Origin: WTGJ01 sp965237765
Lineage (GTDB): Bacteria > Chloroflexota > Anaerolineae > Aggregatilineales > Phototrophicaceae
Assembly (NCBI GenBank): GCA_965237765.1
Contig: OZ250157.1
Coordinates: forward strand, 2,232,001-2,296,000
Direction: 5' to 3'
Length of the DNA stretch: 64,000 nt
Shown here: piece after piece, positions 1-10,915 of the stretch
Layout: the number at the start of each line of letters is the position of its first letter
Numbering within the stretch: position 1 is the first letter of the stretch
Position numbers and translations under genes: made by a program
Notes under the pieces: model-generated
What the model was told of the DNA's origin: nothing
Databases searched by the model: none
The model's input: the letters and a program-made list of their open reading frames with translations, nothing else

Positions 1-685
1 CCGGCCAGATCAACGCCTCCAACCAGGCGATATCGCAGGAGGAATGGATATTGAGGGGTTGCAGGTCGATGCCGATGCGCTGGTTGATGCGCGGGGGCAA
101 CGTGACGAGTGGCGGGATGAGCGGGCCGCGCAACTCGGCATCCATTTGTAACAATGAATTCGCGTTCCCTGCGTGGTATGTCGCACCGGTAGCGTCACGG
201 TAATGATAACCGTAACGATCCCATATTAGATTTAGGCCAGCGCTGCAACCGATTTCCACCAACGCGAGCGGCGTGTCCTTGGCGATGGTGACAGCGAGCG
301 TTCCGGCGGGCCACAAAGCTAAGCCGCGGCGGACTTCATTGGTCTGAATACGACGTTCGCGCAGGATGGAGAACAAGACTTCGCGGTGCGCGTCGCAATA
401 CTCGCGGAAGAGGGAATATGAGTGTGCATCGGGTGGGCGGGGCGAAGCATGCAAGCTGGCGTAATAGCTGGCGAGCGGCGTCTCCGGTTCAGCGAGTATG
501 CGCAATTGCACAGCAGCGAAGAGCATGTTGGGCGCATGTTCGTGAGCGGGGATGGCGGCGAAGAATTCGTCGTAGCTCCTAGGATCGTCGGCGATGCGCG
601 CGGCTAGATGGGAATAAAACGGTGAGGCCTGCGCTTCTTGCAGCTGCGCGAAGCGGCGGAATTCGGCGCGTCGGTCGCTAGTCAC
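1..685 (-). CDS. DUF2332 domain protein (3' end beyond window)
   Basis: An open minus-strand frame runs from a GTG at 685 to the window edge without a stop (about 228 codons seen). The GTG overlaps the TAG of the upstream PAP2 gene (GTGACTAG), which decides the start and suggests translational coupling. The protein begins with alternating helices (RFAQLQEAQASPFYSHLAA) typical of the DUF2332 family and contains the motif VEIGCSAGLNLIWDRYGYHY near residue 150, which resembles a glycine-rich cofactor-binding loop. The biochemical function of DUF2332 is not known; a methyltransferase-like nucleotide fold has only the loop as support here. The C-terminus lies outside the window. Confidence 0.82.
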   Translation of the reverse strand, partial: MTSDRRAEFRRFAQLQEAQASPFYSHLAARIADDPRSYDEFFAAIPAHEHAPNMLFAAVQLRILAEPETPLASYYASLHASPRPPDAHSYSLFREYCDAHREVLFSILRERRIQTNEVRRGLALWPAGTLAVTIAKDTPLALVEIGCSAGLNLIWDRYGYHYRDATGATYHAGNANSLLQMDAELRGPLIPPLVTLPPRINQRIGIDLQPLNIHSSCDIAWLEALIWP

Positions 686-1598
686 TTCCAACTGACGGCG
701 CGAGATGCAATTGCAAGAACAGCCTCGGCAAGAAAACGAGACCCAGCACCAGCGTGAGGGCATACCGCAGCGCGCGCAGCAGCATGGCGAAGGTCGTCCC
801 TTCTGTGCCTATGCTGCCGAATAGAGCGCGCGCCGAATAGAAGAATGCGATGAGCAGCGTGAGGCCGAGGACTGTGCGCGCCAGGCGTTGCCACGCGCTC
901 CCCGAGACGCCGCTCTCGGCCAGCATGTCGCGCATGATCAGCCCCAGCCCGCAACCGAGCCAGAGCCCGACCAGGCCAGTCGATTCTTCGCCCGGTGGCA
1001 ATATGAGGTAAACGAGCACGCTGCTCCCTACCGTGAAAAGCGCGCGCGATTTGGTGGGCCAGCGCGCCCATCTTGATGGGAAATATTCCAGCGCCTGGAC
1101 GAATAGCCACAGCGATATTCCACCGAGCATGAGGCCGCCGATGACATCATGCGGGAAATGCACGCCGGCATACACTCGCCCCCACATCTGCGCCAGCACG
1201 AGCAGCGCTACTGCCAGCGTCACCCACCGCCTCCTCAAATAGAACGCCAGGTAACCCCAAACCGCAACTGTCAGGAGGACGTGATTCGATGGGAAGCCAA
1301 ATCCTCCCTGCTCGAGGAGGGGCGAGATGAGCGTTGGCGCGATATCAACCGGCCGCGGCGCTCCGAATTGCGCTTTTACTAGCTCGCCGAGCGCAAACGA
1401 AAATGTCAATGCGAAAATCAGGCGAGTGCCCAGCTCGCGCTGAATGCTCCAATATATGATAGGTAAAACGACGAGAAAGAAGAGGGTGCCACCGCCGAAA
1501 TGCAGCGCCTGTGCCAGCGCGTCGCCCAGGGGCCCACGCGCGGCCGCGAGCGCCTGCACCGCCCCCAGCCCCCAACCGCTCTCCCAGCTTGCGAACAT
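678..1598 (-). CDS. PAP2-superfamily membrane phosphatase
   Basis: A 306-residue polytopic membrane protein with the three PAP2/acid phosphatase motifs in order: K-x6-RP (KAQFGAPRP, near residue 75), PSNH (near 103) and R-x5-H-x3-D (RVYAGVHFPHD, near 140). These hold the phospho-histidine active site, which in this family faces outward and removes phosphate from lipids such as undecaprenyl pyrophosphate or phosphatidate. At least six hydrophobic segments flank the motifs, and the tail after residue 185 adds further membrane spans not needed for catalysis. The ATG at 1598 follows GGAGGGAGCGG, a good ribosome site. It is cotranscribed with the DUF2332 gene (overlap). The exact lipid substrate cannot be read from the sequence. 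Confidence 0.85.
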   Translation of the reverse strand: MFASWESGWGLGAVQALAAARGPLGDALAQALHFGGGTLFFLVVLPIIYWSIQRELGTRLIFALTFSFALGELVKAQFGAPRPVDIAPTLISPLLEQGGFGFPSNHVLLTVAVWGYLAFYLRRRWVTLAVALLVLAQMWGRVYAGVHFPHDVIGGLMLGGISLWLFVQALEYFPSRWARWPTKSRALFTVGSSVLVYLILPPGEESTGLVGLWLGCGLGLIMRDMLAESGVSGSAWQRLARTVLGLTLLIAFFYSARALFGSIGTEGTTFAMLLRALRYALTLVLGLVFLPRLFLQLHLAPSVGSD

Positions 1599-1667
1599 CC
1601 GCTCCCTCCGCGCCCATTCTAGCGCACGCGGTTTGGCCTGGCGCTACTATCGGTGCTTGCCGCGCAT

Positions 1668-1673
1668 TACAAT
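1668..1673 (+). promoter_or_regulatory. possible -10 box for EamA gene (leaderless)
   Basis: TACAAT lies six bases upstream of the ATG at 1680, so transcription would start at the initiation codon. No good -35 hexamer is seen at 16-18 bases, and no Shine-Dalgarno sequence precedes the ATG. Confidence 0.3.
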
Positions 1674-1679
1674 CCCCTC

Positions 1680-2579
1680 ATGCGCTTCAGACGAATTGGT
1701 TCGCGACCACTGTCTTTCCCAGCAGATTTGGGAATGATCGCCGTCGTCCTGCTCTGGGGATTCAATTTCGTCATCATGAAGAGCGCCATCCGCGAGATCC
1801 CGCCCTCGCTTTTCATGACGTTACGTTTTGCTGCGGGGTCGCTGTTGATGTTGTTCATATTGCGCTTGCGGACTGGCCGCTTGGCGTTACCCGGGCGCGA
1901 TATCTGGCATTTGCTCATCCTCGGCATTATTGGCAATACTCTCTACCAATCCATGTTTCTCAGGGGCTTAAATTATACCTCGGCGGCAAATGGTTCTCTG
2001 ATCCTGACAGCGGCGCCGATCATCGTTGGTTTGTTGGGGACGCTCCTGGGTATTGAGCGCATGCGGTTTGGTCTGGTGCTCGCCATGCTGCTCGGTTTTG
2101 GCGGGGTGCTGGTTGTTTTCTTGCCGAGCGGCACCGGAGCGCTCTCATCTCTGAGTTTTCGCGGCGACCTGTTGGTAGTGGGCGCGATGTTCTCCTGGGC
2201 GGTATACACCCTGGGGGTGCGCCGCTACGCCCCCAAATCCGAGCCAATTTATCTGACGACCTGGACGATAGTCGCAGGCGCTTTCTGCCTGGTGCTGCTG
2301 AATGGCAGCAGCATCTTCCACGCGGATTGGTCGGCTTATAGCACGGGCGCTTGGCTCGGGTTGCTGTATTCGGTAGTGGGCAGCCTAGCAATCGCCTATT
2401 TGCTTTGGAATATGAGCGTGCAGCGCGTGGGCGGGGTGCGCACGACGATTTATGTTAGCTTGGTGCCGCTAGTGGCGGCGCTTTCCGCCTGGATGCTATT
2501 GGATGAGGACATCACGCTTTATCATATGCTGGGCGGAAGTTTGATTATTGCGAGCGTCTGGTTGGCACGGCGGAGCTAA
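1680..2579 (+). CDS. EamA/DMT-family transporter
   Basis: A 299-residue protein with about ten hydrophobic segments arranged as two EamA repeats. The first repeat starts at LGMIAVVLLWGFNFVIMK, whose W-G-x-N-F is typical of drug/metabolite exporters, and the second near GDLLVVGAMFSWAVYTL. Family members export amino acids or small metabolites; the substrate here is unknown. I take the ATG at 1680 rather than an in-frame TTG at 1653, because the protein from 1680 has the normal family N-terminus. A TACAAT box six bases before the ATG would make the message leaderless. It runs divergently from the PAP2 gene and its stop overlaps the end of the convergent dehydrogenase gene by four bases. Confidence 0.85.
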   Translation: MRFRRIGSRPLSFPADLGMIAVVLLWGFNFVIMKSAIREIPPSLFMTLRFAAGSLLMLFILRLRTGRLALPGRDIWHLLILGIIGNTLYQSMFLRGLNYTSAANGSLILTAAPIIVGLLGTLLGIERMRFGLVLAMLLGFGGVLVVFLPSGTGALSSLSFRGDLLVVGAMFSWAVYTLGVRRYAPKSEPIYLTTWTIVAGAFCLVLLNGSSIFHADWSAYSTGAWLGLLYSVVGSLAIAYLLWNMSVQRVGGVRTTIYVSLVPLVAALSAWMLLDEDITLYHMLGGSLIIASVWLARRS

Positions 2580-3481
2580 GTCTGCGCACCGCCAATCTTT
2601 AATTGGCTCAAATTCTCCAGCGCTTTGACGAGGGCGTGGTTGCCTTCGCCGCCAAGGCCTTGCAGCTGCAGCGTCTTATATAGCTGGTGGATGAGGCTAG
2701 TGGCGAGGAGCGGAACGCCGAGTTGCTCTGCCGCTTCGAGGGCCAGGCGCAAGTCTTTCTGCTGGAGATCGATGGTGAAGCCGGGGCGGAAATCGCGCGC
2801 GAAGACTTGCGGCGCGCGGTTGCTCAGCATCCAACTGCCCGCTGCGCCCGCTTCGACAGCTTGCAACGCCTTGCGCAAATCGAGGCCGCCCGCTTGCGCC
2901 ATCAACATCGCTTCGGAGGCCGCCAGCATATTGCCGACGACGAGGATCTGGTTGACGATCTTGACGGTCTGGCCGGCGCCAATTTCGCCGACATGGGTGA
3001 CGGTCTTGCCCATCACTTCGAAGGCGGCGCGCGCACGTTCGACCTGGGCTGCTTCGCCGCCCACCATAATGCTCAGCGTGCCGTTGACTGCGCCTTCGCT
3101 ACCGCCGCTGATGGGCGCGTCGAGCATATGCAGATCGGCTTCGGCGAGAGCCGCGGCGATTTCCCGCGTTGCCTGTGGGCTGATGGTGCTCATATCGATG
3201 ATGAGCGAGCCGGCCCGCGCACCGTGAATGACGCCCGCGTCGCCCAAAATGACCGCGCGGACATCTGGGGTGTCGCTCACGCAGGTGATGATGATTTCGC
3301 TATGGCGGGCGACATCGGCGGGAGATTCGCCCGCGCGGGCGCCGGCCGCCATCATCTCATCCATTCGGCTTCGCGTGCGATTCCAGATCGTGAGCGGGAA
3401 GCCGGCGCGCAGCAGGTTTGCCGCCATGCCGTGCCCCATGATGCCCAGTCCGATAAAGCCAATCGCGGCTCGCGTTGTCAT
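2576..3481 (-). CDS. 3-hydroxyisobutyrate dehydrogenase family (beta-hydroxyacid dehydrogenase)
   Basis: A 301-residue NAD(P)-dependent reductase. The N-terminal Rossmann motif GFIGLGIMGHGMA (residues 8-20), the substrate loop DAPISGGSEGA (121-131) and the catalytic lysine in GQTVKIVNQ (Lys174) are all in place. The family oxidises 3-hydroxyisobutyrate (valine breakdown), tartronate semialdehyde and similar beta-hydroxyacids, and the substrate cannot be assigned from these motifs. I chose the ATG at 3481 because AGGAG lies eight bases before it; an upstream in-frame start at 3505 overlaps leuB and lacks this. It is the last gene of the ilv-leu operon, directly after leuB, so a role linked to branched-chain metabolism is plausible but inferred. 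Confidence 0.85.
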   Translation of the reverse strand: MTTRAAIGFIGLGIMGHGMAANLLRAGFPLTIWNRTRSRMDEMMAAGARAGESPADVARHSEIIITCVSDTPDVRAVILGDAGVIHGARAGSLIIDMSTISPQATREIAAALAEADLHMLDAPISGGSEGAVNGTLSIMVGGEAAQVERARAAFEVMGKTVTHVGEIGAGQTVKIVNQILVVGNMLAASEAMLMAQAGGLDLRKALQAVEAGAAGSWMLSNRAPQVFARDFRPGFTIDLQQKDLRLALEAAEQLGVPLLATSLIHQLYKTLQLQGLGGEGNHALVKALENLSQLKIGGAQT

Positions 3482-3501
3482 ATTGGCGCTCCTATGCGGT
3501 C

Positions 3502-4584
3502 TCAATCCAGGTGGTCGAGTACGGTTTGCGTGAATTCTTGTGTGCTGATGGGGGTTGTACCTAACGAGATATCGGCGGTGCGAGCGCCGGTGGCCAAGGC
3601 CTTATCGATGGCGCGCTCGATGGCGGATGCTTCTTCTTCGCGCCCCAGGCTATGGCGCAGGAGCATGGCCGCGCTCAGGATCATGCCAGTAGGGTTGGCG
3701 ATGCCGCGCCCGGCAATATCTGGCGCGCTGCCGTGGACCGGTTCATACATGCCAAAGCCGCCCGCCGAAAGCGAAGCCGAGGGCAGCATCCCCAGCGAAC
3801 CGGCCAGTACGGAGGCCTCGTCGCTCAGGATATCGCCGAAAAGGTTGCCAGCGAGGATGACATCAAAATCTGCCGGGCGCGTGAGCAGGTGCATGGCAGC
3901 GGCGTCGACGAGCAGGTGCTCCAGCTCGACATCGCGGTATTCTTCGTGCAATTTCTCCACGCTGCGGCGCCAGAGGCGGCTGACCGCGAGCACATTTGCT
4001 TTGTCGATAGAAGTCAACAGCCGGCGGCGGCCGCGGGCGGCCTGGAAGGCGATGTTGGCGGCGCGCAGCACCTCCTCCTCATGGTAAATCATCGTGTCGT
4101 AGGCGGAATCTCCCGTCACTTGTTCCTGTCGTTCGCCAAAATAGATGCCACCCGTCAGCTCACGTACGAAGAGGATGTCGACGCCATCGAGCAAATCGGC
4201 GCGCAGGGGCGCCTGCGCGGAGAGGGCAGGGTAGGCCTTCACCGGTCGCAGATTGGCGAATAGCTCAAAGCGCTGGCGCAACGCCAGCAAACCTTGCTCT
4301 GGCCGTTGCGACGCGCTGGGGTCGGACCATTGTGGCCCGCCAACCGCTCCGAGCAGGATCGCATCCGCGCGCTCGCAGGTTCGCAGCGTGTGCTCGGGTA
4401 GGGGAGTGCCAAAGTTGTCGATCGCATTGCCACCCATGGGCGCTTCGGCGAAATCCAGCTGCAAATCCGCGCCAGCGACTCGCTCGAGCACGGCTATCGC
4501 TGCGGCCATCACCTCTGGCCCGATGCCATCGCCAGGGAGGACCGCGATCGTCGCCCTGGTCATCGGTTGCGGGGTTGGCGGCAT
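3502..4584 (-). CDS. leuB: 3-isopropylmalate dehydrogenase
   Basis: A 360-residue enzyme that oxidises and decarboxylates (2R,3S)-3-isopropylmalate to 2-oxoisocaproate with NAD, the third step of leucine synthesis; in organisms with CimA it also acts on 3-methylmalate for isoleucine. The family start TIAVLPGDGIGPEV, the arginine-rich substrate segment, FVRELTGGIYFG (typical of LeuB rather than isocitrate dehydrogenase), the metal-binding NLFGDILSDEAS and the NAD site EPVHGSAPDIAGRGIANP are all present. The ATG at 4584 has AGGAG six bases upstream. It follows cimA after nine bases and is followed by the dehydrogenase-family gene with an adjacent ribosome site. Confidence 0.96.
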   Translation of the reverse strand: MPPTPQPMTRATIAVLPGDGIGPEVMAAAIAVLERVAGADLQLDFAEAPMGGNAIDNFGTPLPEHTLRTCERADAILLGAVGGPQWSDPSASQRPEQGLLALRQRFELFANLRPVKAYPALSAQAPLRADLLDGVDILFVRELTGGIYFGERQEQVTGDSAYDTMIYHEEEVLRAANIAFQAARGRRRLLTSIDKANVLAVSRLWRRSVEKLHEEYRDVELEHLLVDAAAMHLLTRPADFDVILAGNLFGDILSDEASVLAGSLGMLPSASLSAGGFGMYEPVHGSAPDIAGRGIANPTGMILSAAMLLRHSLGREEEASAIERAIDKALATGARTADISLGTTPISTQEFTQTVLDHLD

Positions 4585-4593
4585 GGATGGCTC

Positions 4594-6177
4594 CTAAGTG
4601 GCTTCGTGTGGAGTAGCGAGTGGGATGACGGCCGGCGCCAGGCAAAGACCATATTCGATGCTATCCAGCAGGGCAAGCCAACTGGCCTGGATGATATTGG
4701 CGTTGGCGCCCACGGTGCTCCAGCGCGAAGCGCCCATCTGGGTATCGATGAGCACGCGGGTGGTGGCAGCAGTGCCGCTTTCGCTATTGAGGATGCGCAC
4801 CTTGTAATCCGCCAGCTGGAATTCAGCCAGTTGTGGGTAGCGCGGCAGCAGGGCCTTGCGCAGGGCGATATCTAGCGCGTTGACCGGACCGTTCCCTTCG
4901 GCGGCGGTGTGCATGCGCTCGCCGGTGACATCCAGCTTGACGATGGCTTGTGCCTGGCCGTAGTGGTCGACGAGGACAGTGAAATCCAGCAGCGTGAAGA
5001 GCGGCTGGTAATCGTCCTGCGTGCGGTAGAGGCGGATGGCGATGCTCGCCTCGGCGCCTTCGAAGACGAAGCCTTGATTCTCCAGTTGCTTGATGTCTTC
5101 TAACACTTGCGCCGCCTGTTGTCGGCTGACATCCAGCCCAAATTCCCCCGCTTTGTTGAGGATGTTGCCGCGGCCGGATAGGTCAGAGACGAGCGTTCGT
5201 TGCTCGTTGCCGATGATCTGTGGGTCGATGTGTTGGTAGCTGGTCTCGTTCTGGCGCATGGCAGCGACGTGGATGCCACCCTTGTGCGCGAAGGCGCTCT
5301 TGCCCACGTAGGCGGCGTGCGAATCGGGCGCCAGATTGGCAATTTCGGCGACGGTGCGGGCGATGCGCGTCAGCTTGCCCAGGGCCGCCGCCGGCACGCA
5401 ATCGTAATCCTGCTTGAGCTGGAGGTTGGGGATGATGGAACAGAGGTTGGCGTTGCCACAGCGCTCGCCATAACCGTTGATGGTGCCTTGCACGTGACGC
5501 GCGCCCGCGTCCACGGCGATGAGCGTGTTGGCGACGGCCAGCTCGGCGTCGTTATGCGTGTGGATGCCGAGCGGAACACCAGGCAGCGCATCGCCTACCC
5601 ATAAAAAACGGCGGCGCAATGTGTTGGGCAGTGTGCCGCCGTTCGTATCGCAAAGCACGAGACAATCGGCGCCGCCATCCAGCGCGGCGAGCAGCGTCGC
5701 CAACGCGTATTCGTCATCTAGGCGCGCGCCATCGAAGAAGTGCTCGGCATCATAAATTACTTCCTTGCCCTGCGCTTTCAGGTAAGCGACGCTCTCGCGA
5801 ATCATGCGCAGGTTGTTTTCCATCGTCGTCTGCAATACTTCCTGCGCGTGCAACGGCGACGACTTACCGACGACGGTGACGACTTCCGTATTCGCGGCGA
5901 GCAAGGCGCGGATGTTGGCGTCGTCTTCAGGCGTGTTGTCCTTGTGGCAGGTCGAGCCAAAGGCGGCGATTCGCGCATGCTGCAACGGCAGATCGCGCAC
6001 CGCGTCGAAATAAGCGACGTCTTTGGGATTCGACCCCGGCCAGCCTCCTTCGATATATGTGACGCCCAGCGAATCTAAGAGCGAGGTAATTCTCAGCTTA
6101 TCGTCCAGCGATAAGGCGATCCCCTCGCGCTGGGTGCCGTCTCGCAGGGTCGTATCGTAAAGTTCGACGCGGGTCAC
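4594..6177 (-). CDS. cimA: (R)-citramalate synthase, CimA type
   Basis: A 527-residue member of the alpha-isopropylmalate synthase family. It starts with LYDTTLRDGTQREGIALSLDDKLRI, which carries the catalytic DTTLRDG motif; the TQREGI variant instead of EQSPG and the IEGGWPGSNPKD segment are typical of the citramalate synthase branch. HTHNDAELAVANT carries metal-binding histidines, and the C-terminal LeuA dimer/allosteric domain is present. It condenses pyruvate with acetyl-CoA to citramalate, giving 2-oxobutyrate without threonine after LeuCDB. The start is GTG at 6177, overlapping the leuD stop (GTGA). leuA lies three genes upstream, so both paralogues are made together. No threonine dehydratase gene is in the window. 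Confidence 0.93.
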   Translation of the reverse strand: MTRVELYDTTLRDGTQREGIALSLDDKLRITSLLDSLGVTYIEGGWPGSNPKDVAYFDAVRDLPLQHARIAAFGSTCHKDNTPEDDANIRALLAANTEVVTVVGKSSPLHAQEVLQTTMENNLRMIRESVAYLKAQGKEVIYDAEHFFDGARLDDEYALATLLAALDGGADCLVLCDTNGGTLPNTLRRRFLWVGDALPGVPLGIHTHNDAELAVANTLIAVDAGARHVQGTINGYGERCGNANLCSIIPNLQLKQDYDCVPAAALGKLTRIARTVAEIANLAPDSHAAYVGKSAFAHKGGIHVAAMRQNETSYQHIDPQIIGNEQRTLVSDLSGRGNILNKAGEFGLDVSRQQAAQVLEDIKQLENQGFVFEGAEASIAIRLYRTQDDYQPLFTLLDFTVLVDHYGQAQAIVKLDVTGERMHTAAEGNGPVNALDIALRKALLPRYPQLAEFQLADYKVRILNSESGTAATTRVLIDTQMGASRWSTVGANANIIQASWLALLDSIEYGLCLAPAVIPLATPHEAT

Positions 6178-6797
6178 GCGGGCGGCTCCGTGGCGGCTAG
6201 GTTCACGCGCGGGAGATGATCGCCTTCATAGCGGGCGATTTCGCCGTCCAGGGCGAGCAAGAAGCCGAGCTGGTCGACGCCATTCATCAAGCAATGGCGC
6301 GAGAAACCGTCGATGGGGAAGCTCACCGCGCGGCCACCGGGTAGGGTGAGCATTTGCGCTTCCAAATCGATGGCGATATCGGCGGTGGGATCTTCTTCAG
6401 CGAGGCTCAGCAGTTGTTGTTGCGTTTCTTCGTCTACGACGACAGGTAGCAGGCCGTTCTTGAGGGCATTGTTGCGGAAGATATCGGCGAAATCGGTGCT
6501 GACGACCGCTCTGAGACCGGCGCCGAGCAAGGCCCATGGCGCATGCTCGCGCGAGCTGCCGCAGCCGAAGTTGTTGCCGGCGACGAGGACGCTGGCGCCG
6601 GCGTATTGCGGCTGGTTGAGTGGGAAATCCGCGCGCGGTTCGCCCGCGCCATCATAACGCCAATCGAAAAACGCTTGTTGCCCGAGGCCAACTTTGTTCG
6701 TCGTTTTGAGGAAACGGGCGGGGATGATCTGGTCGGTGTCGATATCGTTGCGCGGCAAGGGGATGAGTGTTCCGCGGAAGGCGATGATTGCTTCCAT
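6174..6797 (-). CDS. leuD: 3-isopropylmalate dehydratase small subunit
   Basis: A 207-residue swivel-domain subunit that pairs with LeuC to isomerise 2-isopropylmalate to 3-isopropylmalate. The family motifs NDIDTDQIIPARFLKT near the N-terminus and NFGCGSSREHAPWAL near residue 80 are intact, and the length fits the bacterial long form. Its ATG at 6797 shares a base with the leuC stop (TGATG) and is preceded by GGAGCAAC, so it is translationally coupled to leuC. Its stop overlaps the cimA GTG. Confidence 0.96.
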   Translation of the reverse strand: MEAIIAFRGTLIPLPRNDIDTDQIIPARFLKTTNKVGLGQQAFFDWRYDGAGEPRADFPLNQPQYAGASVLVAGNNFGCGSSREHAPWALLGAGLRAVVSTDFADIFRNNALKNGLLPVVVDEETQQQLLSLAEEDPTADIAIDLEAQMLTLPGGRAVSFPIDGFSRHCLMNGVDQLGFLLALDGEIARYEGDHLPRVNLAATEPPA

Positions 6798-8248
6798 CAG
6801 TTGCTCCTTCCGATGGTGCGTGGGTCAGTGATGACACCGTGGATGGCAGTGGCGGCGGCGGTGAGCGGGCTGGCGAGGAACGTGCGACCGCCTTTGCCCT
6901 GGCGCCCTTCGAAATTGCGGTTGCTGGTGCTCAGCGCGTATTGCCCGGGGGCGAGCTGGTCGCCATTCATCGCGATGCACATCGAACAGCCGGCCTCGCG
7001 CCATTCGGCGCCGGCGGCACGGAAAATCTCATCCAACCCTGCCGCTTCCGCCTGCGCCTTGACCTGTTGCGAGCCAGGCACGACCAGCATCCGCACATTG
7101 TCCGCCACCTTGTGCCCTTGGATGAGACGCGCCGCCTGTTGCAAATCGGAGAAGCGCGAATTCGTGCAGCTCCCCAGGAAGACGACATCGACCGGTTGAC
7201 CGAGCAGGGGCTGGCCGGGTTGCAAATCCATATAGCGCAGCGCCTTATCGAGCGCCAGGCGTTGGTTGGGCGAGGGTTGTGCATCGGGGTCGGGGACGCG
7301 GCTGTCGATGGGCATGCCCATGCCGGGGTTGGTGCCATAGGTGATCATCGGCGTGAGCGCGCTGGCATCGAGGCGAATTTCTGTGTCGTATTGGGCGCCA
7401 TCATCGCTGGGCAAGGAGCGCCAACGAGAAACGGCCGCATCCCATTCCGCGCCAGCTGGCGCATAGGGGCGGCCGGCGAGGTATTCGATCGTCGTATCGT
7501 CTGGCGCGACCATGCCCGCTCGGGCGCCACCTTCGATGGACATATTGCAGACCGTCATGCGTCCTTCCATGCTGAGCGTGCGGATGGCTTCGCCGTGGTA
7601 TTCGAAGATGTGCCCGGTGCCGCCGTGAATGCCAATGCGCGCGATGATGGCGAGGATGATGTCTTTGGCGGCGACGCCCTCCTGTAAGCGACCATCGACG
7701 CGGATGGCCATCGTCTTCGGGCGGTTTTGGAGCAGGGTTTGCGTCGCCAGCACATGGCCGACTTCGCTGGTGCCGATGCCGAAAGCCAGCGCGCCGAAAG
7801 CGCCGTGAGTGCTCGTATGGCTATCGCCACAAACGATGGTCATGCCCGGCTGGGTGAGGCCTTGTTCCGGGCCGATGACGTGTACGATGCCCTGATTCGC
7901 GTGGCCCAGCTCATACATTGTAATGTCGAATTTGCGGCAATTATTGGCGAAGGTATCCAGCTGCGCAGCCGCCTGCACATCCACAATGGGGATGATGCCC
8001 AATTCGTTGCGAGGTGTGGTCGGCGTACTGTGGTCCATGACGCCGACGGTCTGCGCGGGCCGCCGCACAGTGAGGCCGCGCTCTCTGAGGGTAGTGAAGG
8101 CTTGCGGCGAAGTTACCTCGTGGATGAGGTGTAGATCAATATAAAGCACCGCAGGCACGTCCGGCTGTTGCGCCTGGACGATGTGCTGCTCCCATATTTT
8201 GGCGAAGAGCGTTCGTGGTTCACCGTTCACAACCATTCTGTTTTCCAT
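6797..8248 (-). CDS. leuC: 3-isopropylmalate dehydratase large subunit
   Basis: A 483-residue aconitase-family protein carrying the [4Fe-4S] cluster. The cluster cysteines are in FLGSCTNSRFSDL and GCSMCIAMN, and VCGDSHTSTHGAFGALAFGIG marks the substrate domain. It works as a complex with LeuD in leucine synthesis and probably also on citramalate. The ATG at 8248 is preferred because AAGAGGGATACCT lies just before it; an in-frame TTG at 8266 would overlap the leuA stop and lacks a ribosome site. It sits between leuA and leuD in the operon. Confidence 0.96.
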   Translation of the reverse strand: MENRMVVNGEPRTLFAKIWEQHIVQAQQPDVPAVLYIDLHLIHEVTSPQAFTTLRERGLTVRRPAQTVGVMDHSTPTTPRNELGIIPIVDVQAAAQLDTFANNCRKFDITMYELGHANQGIVHVIGPEQGLTQPGMTIVCGDSHTSTHGAFGALAFGIGTSEVGHVLATQTLLQNRPKTMAIRVDGRLQEGVAAKDIILAIIARIGIHGGTGHIFEYHGEAIRTLSMEGRMTVCNMSIEGGARAGMVAPDDTTIEYLAGRPYAPAGAEWDAAVSRWRSLPSDDGAQYDTEIRLDASALTPMITYGTNPGMGMPIDSRVPDPDAQPSPNQRLALDKALRYMDLQPGQPLLGQPVDVVFLGSCTNSRFSDLQQAARLIQGHKVADNVRMLVVPGSQQVKAQAEAAGLDEIFRAAGAEWREAGCSMCIAMNGDQLAPGQYALSTSNRNFEGRQGKGGRTFLASPLTAAATAIHGVITDPRTIGRSN

Positions 8249-8262
8249 AGGTATCCCTCTTA

Positions 8263-9872
<1,610 letters not shown>

Positions 9873-9876
<4 letters not shown>

Positions 9877-10883
9877 TGTCCTTGCTTGATGCGCTTAGCA
9901 TGTAAGAAAGGCATCATATCGCGCAGGCGGGCGCCGACATCTTCCAGTAGCAGATCGTGCTCGCGCTGACGACGTGGCAGGAAATTGGGCAGACCCTGCT
10001 CGTTCTCGGCGATCCAATCTTTGGCGAAGCCGCCATTCTGGATGCGCTGCAGCACGCCTGCCATTTCTTCCTTGACGAGGTCTTCGAAGCGGTCGCCAAT
10101 CTGATAGCCGCCTTGCTCGGCCGTGTTGCTGACGGAATACCACATGTAGCTGAGGCCGCCTTCGTACATTAGGTCGACGATGAGCTTCAGCTCGTGCAGG
10201 CATTCGAAATAGGCGATTTCTGGTTGATAGCCGGCTTTTACCAGTGTCTCGAAGGCGGCACGCACGAGGGCTGTAACGCCGCCACAGAGGATGACCTGTT
10301 CGCCGAATAGATCAGTTTCCGTTTCTTCCTGGAAACTCGTCTCGATGACGCCGGCGCGGGTGCAGCCAATGGCGTAGGCGTAAGCGAGCGCTTTCTCTTT
10401 CGCCTGGCCGCTGGCGTCCTGATGGATAGCCAACAATCCGGGCACGCCGGCGCCTTCGCCGAAAATCTCACGCACGCGGTGACCGGGTGCTTTCGGCGCG
10501 ATCATGGCGACGTCGACCTCGGCCGGCGGGACGATGGTGCCGAAATGGATGTTGAAACCATGCGCGAATAGCAACATCTTACCCGGCCGCAAATTGGCGG
10601 CAATTGATTCGCCATAGACCTGCGCTTGGCGCGTATCGGGGAGCAGCATGTTGATGATGTCGGCACGAGCGCTGGCTTCAGCGACGGAATAGACCGACAG
10701 GCCATCCGCTCCCGCTTTTTCGCGGCTGCGGCTGCCTTCATATAGGCCGACAATGACCTCAGCGCCGTTATCGCGCGCATTCAGGGCGTGGGCGTGGCCC
10801 TGGCTGCCGTAGCCGATGATGGCGATGGTGCGCCCCTCGAGCAGGGTAGGGTCGGCATCCTGATCGTAGTAGATCTTAGCCAT
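9873..10883 (-). CDS. ilvC: ketol-acid reductoisomerase (class I)
   Basis: A 336-residue NAD(P)H-dependent enzyme that converts acetolactate or acetohydroxybutyrate to the dihydroxy acids of valine and isoleucine synthesis. The N-terminal Rossmann motif IAIIGYGSQGHAHALNARDNG is followed by VGLYEGSRSREKA, which should set cofactor preference, and by the metal and active-site segment ETETDLFGEQVILCGG. The short length shows the class I (single knot) form. GGAGGAAATGC precedes the ATG at 10883. It lies between ilvN and leuA in the operon. Confidence 0.96.
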
Positions 10884-10915
10884 GCATTTCCTCCGTAAGT
10901 TTCGCAGTGCCGGTA

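Noticed and set aside
2687..4087. Long plus-strand open frame (over 400 codons) opposite the dehydrogenase and leuB genes
   Set aside because: It is antisense to two clear enzymes, has no recognisable motif and an arginine/alanine/serine-heavy composition typical of shadow frames in G+C-rich DNA.
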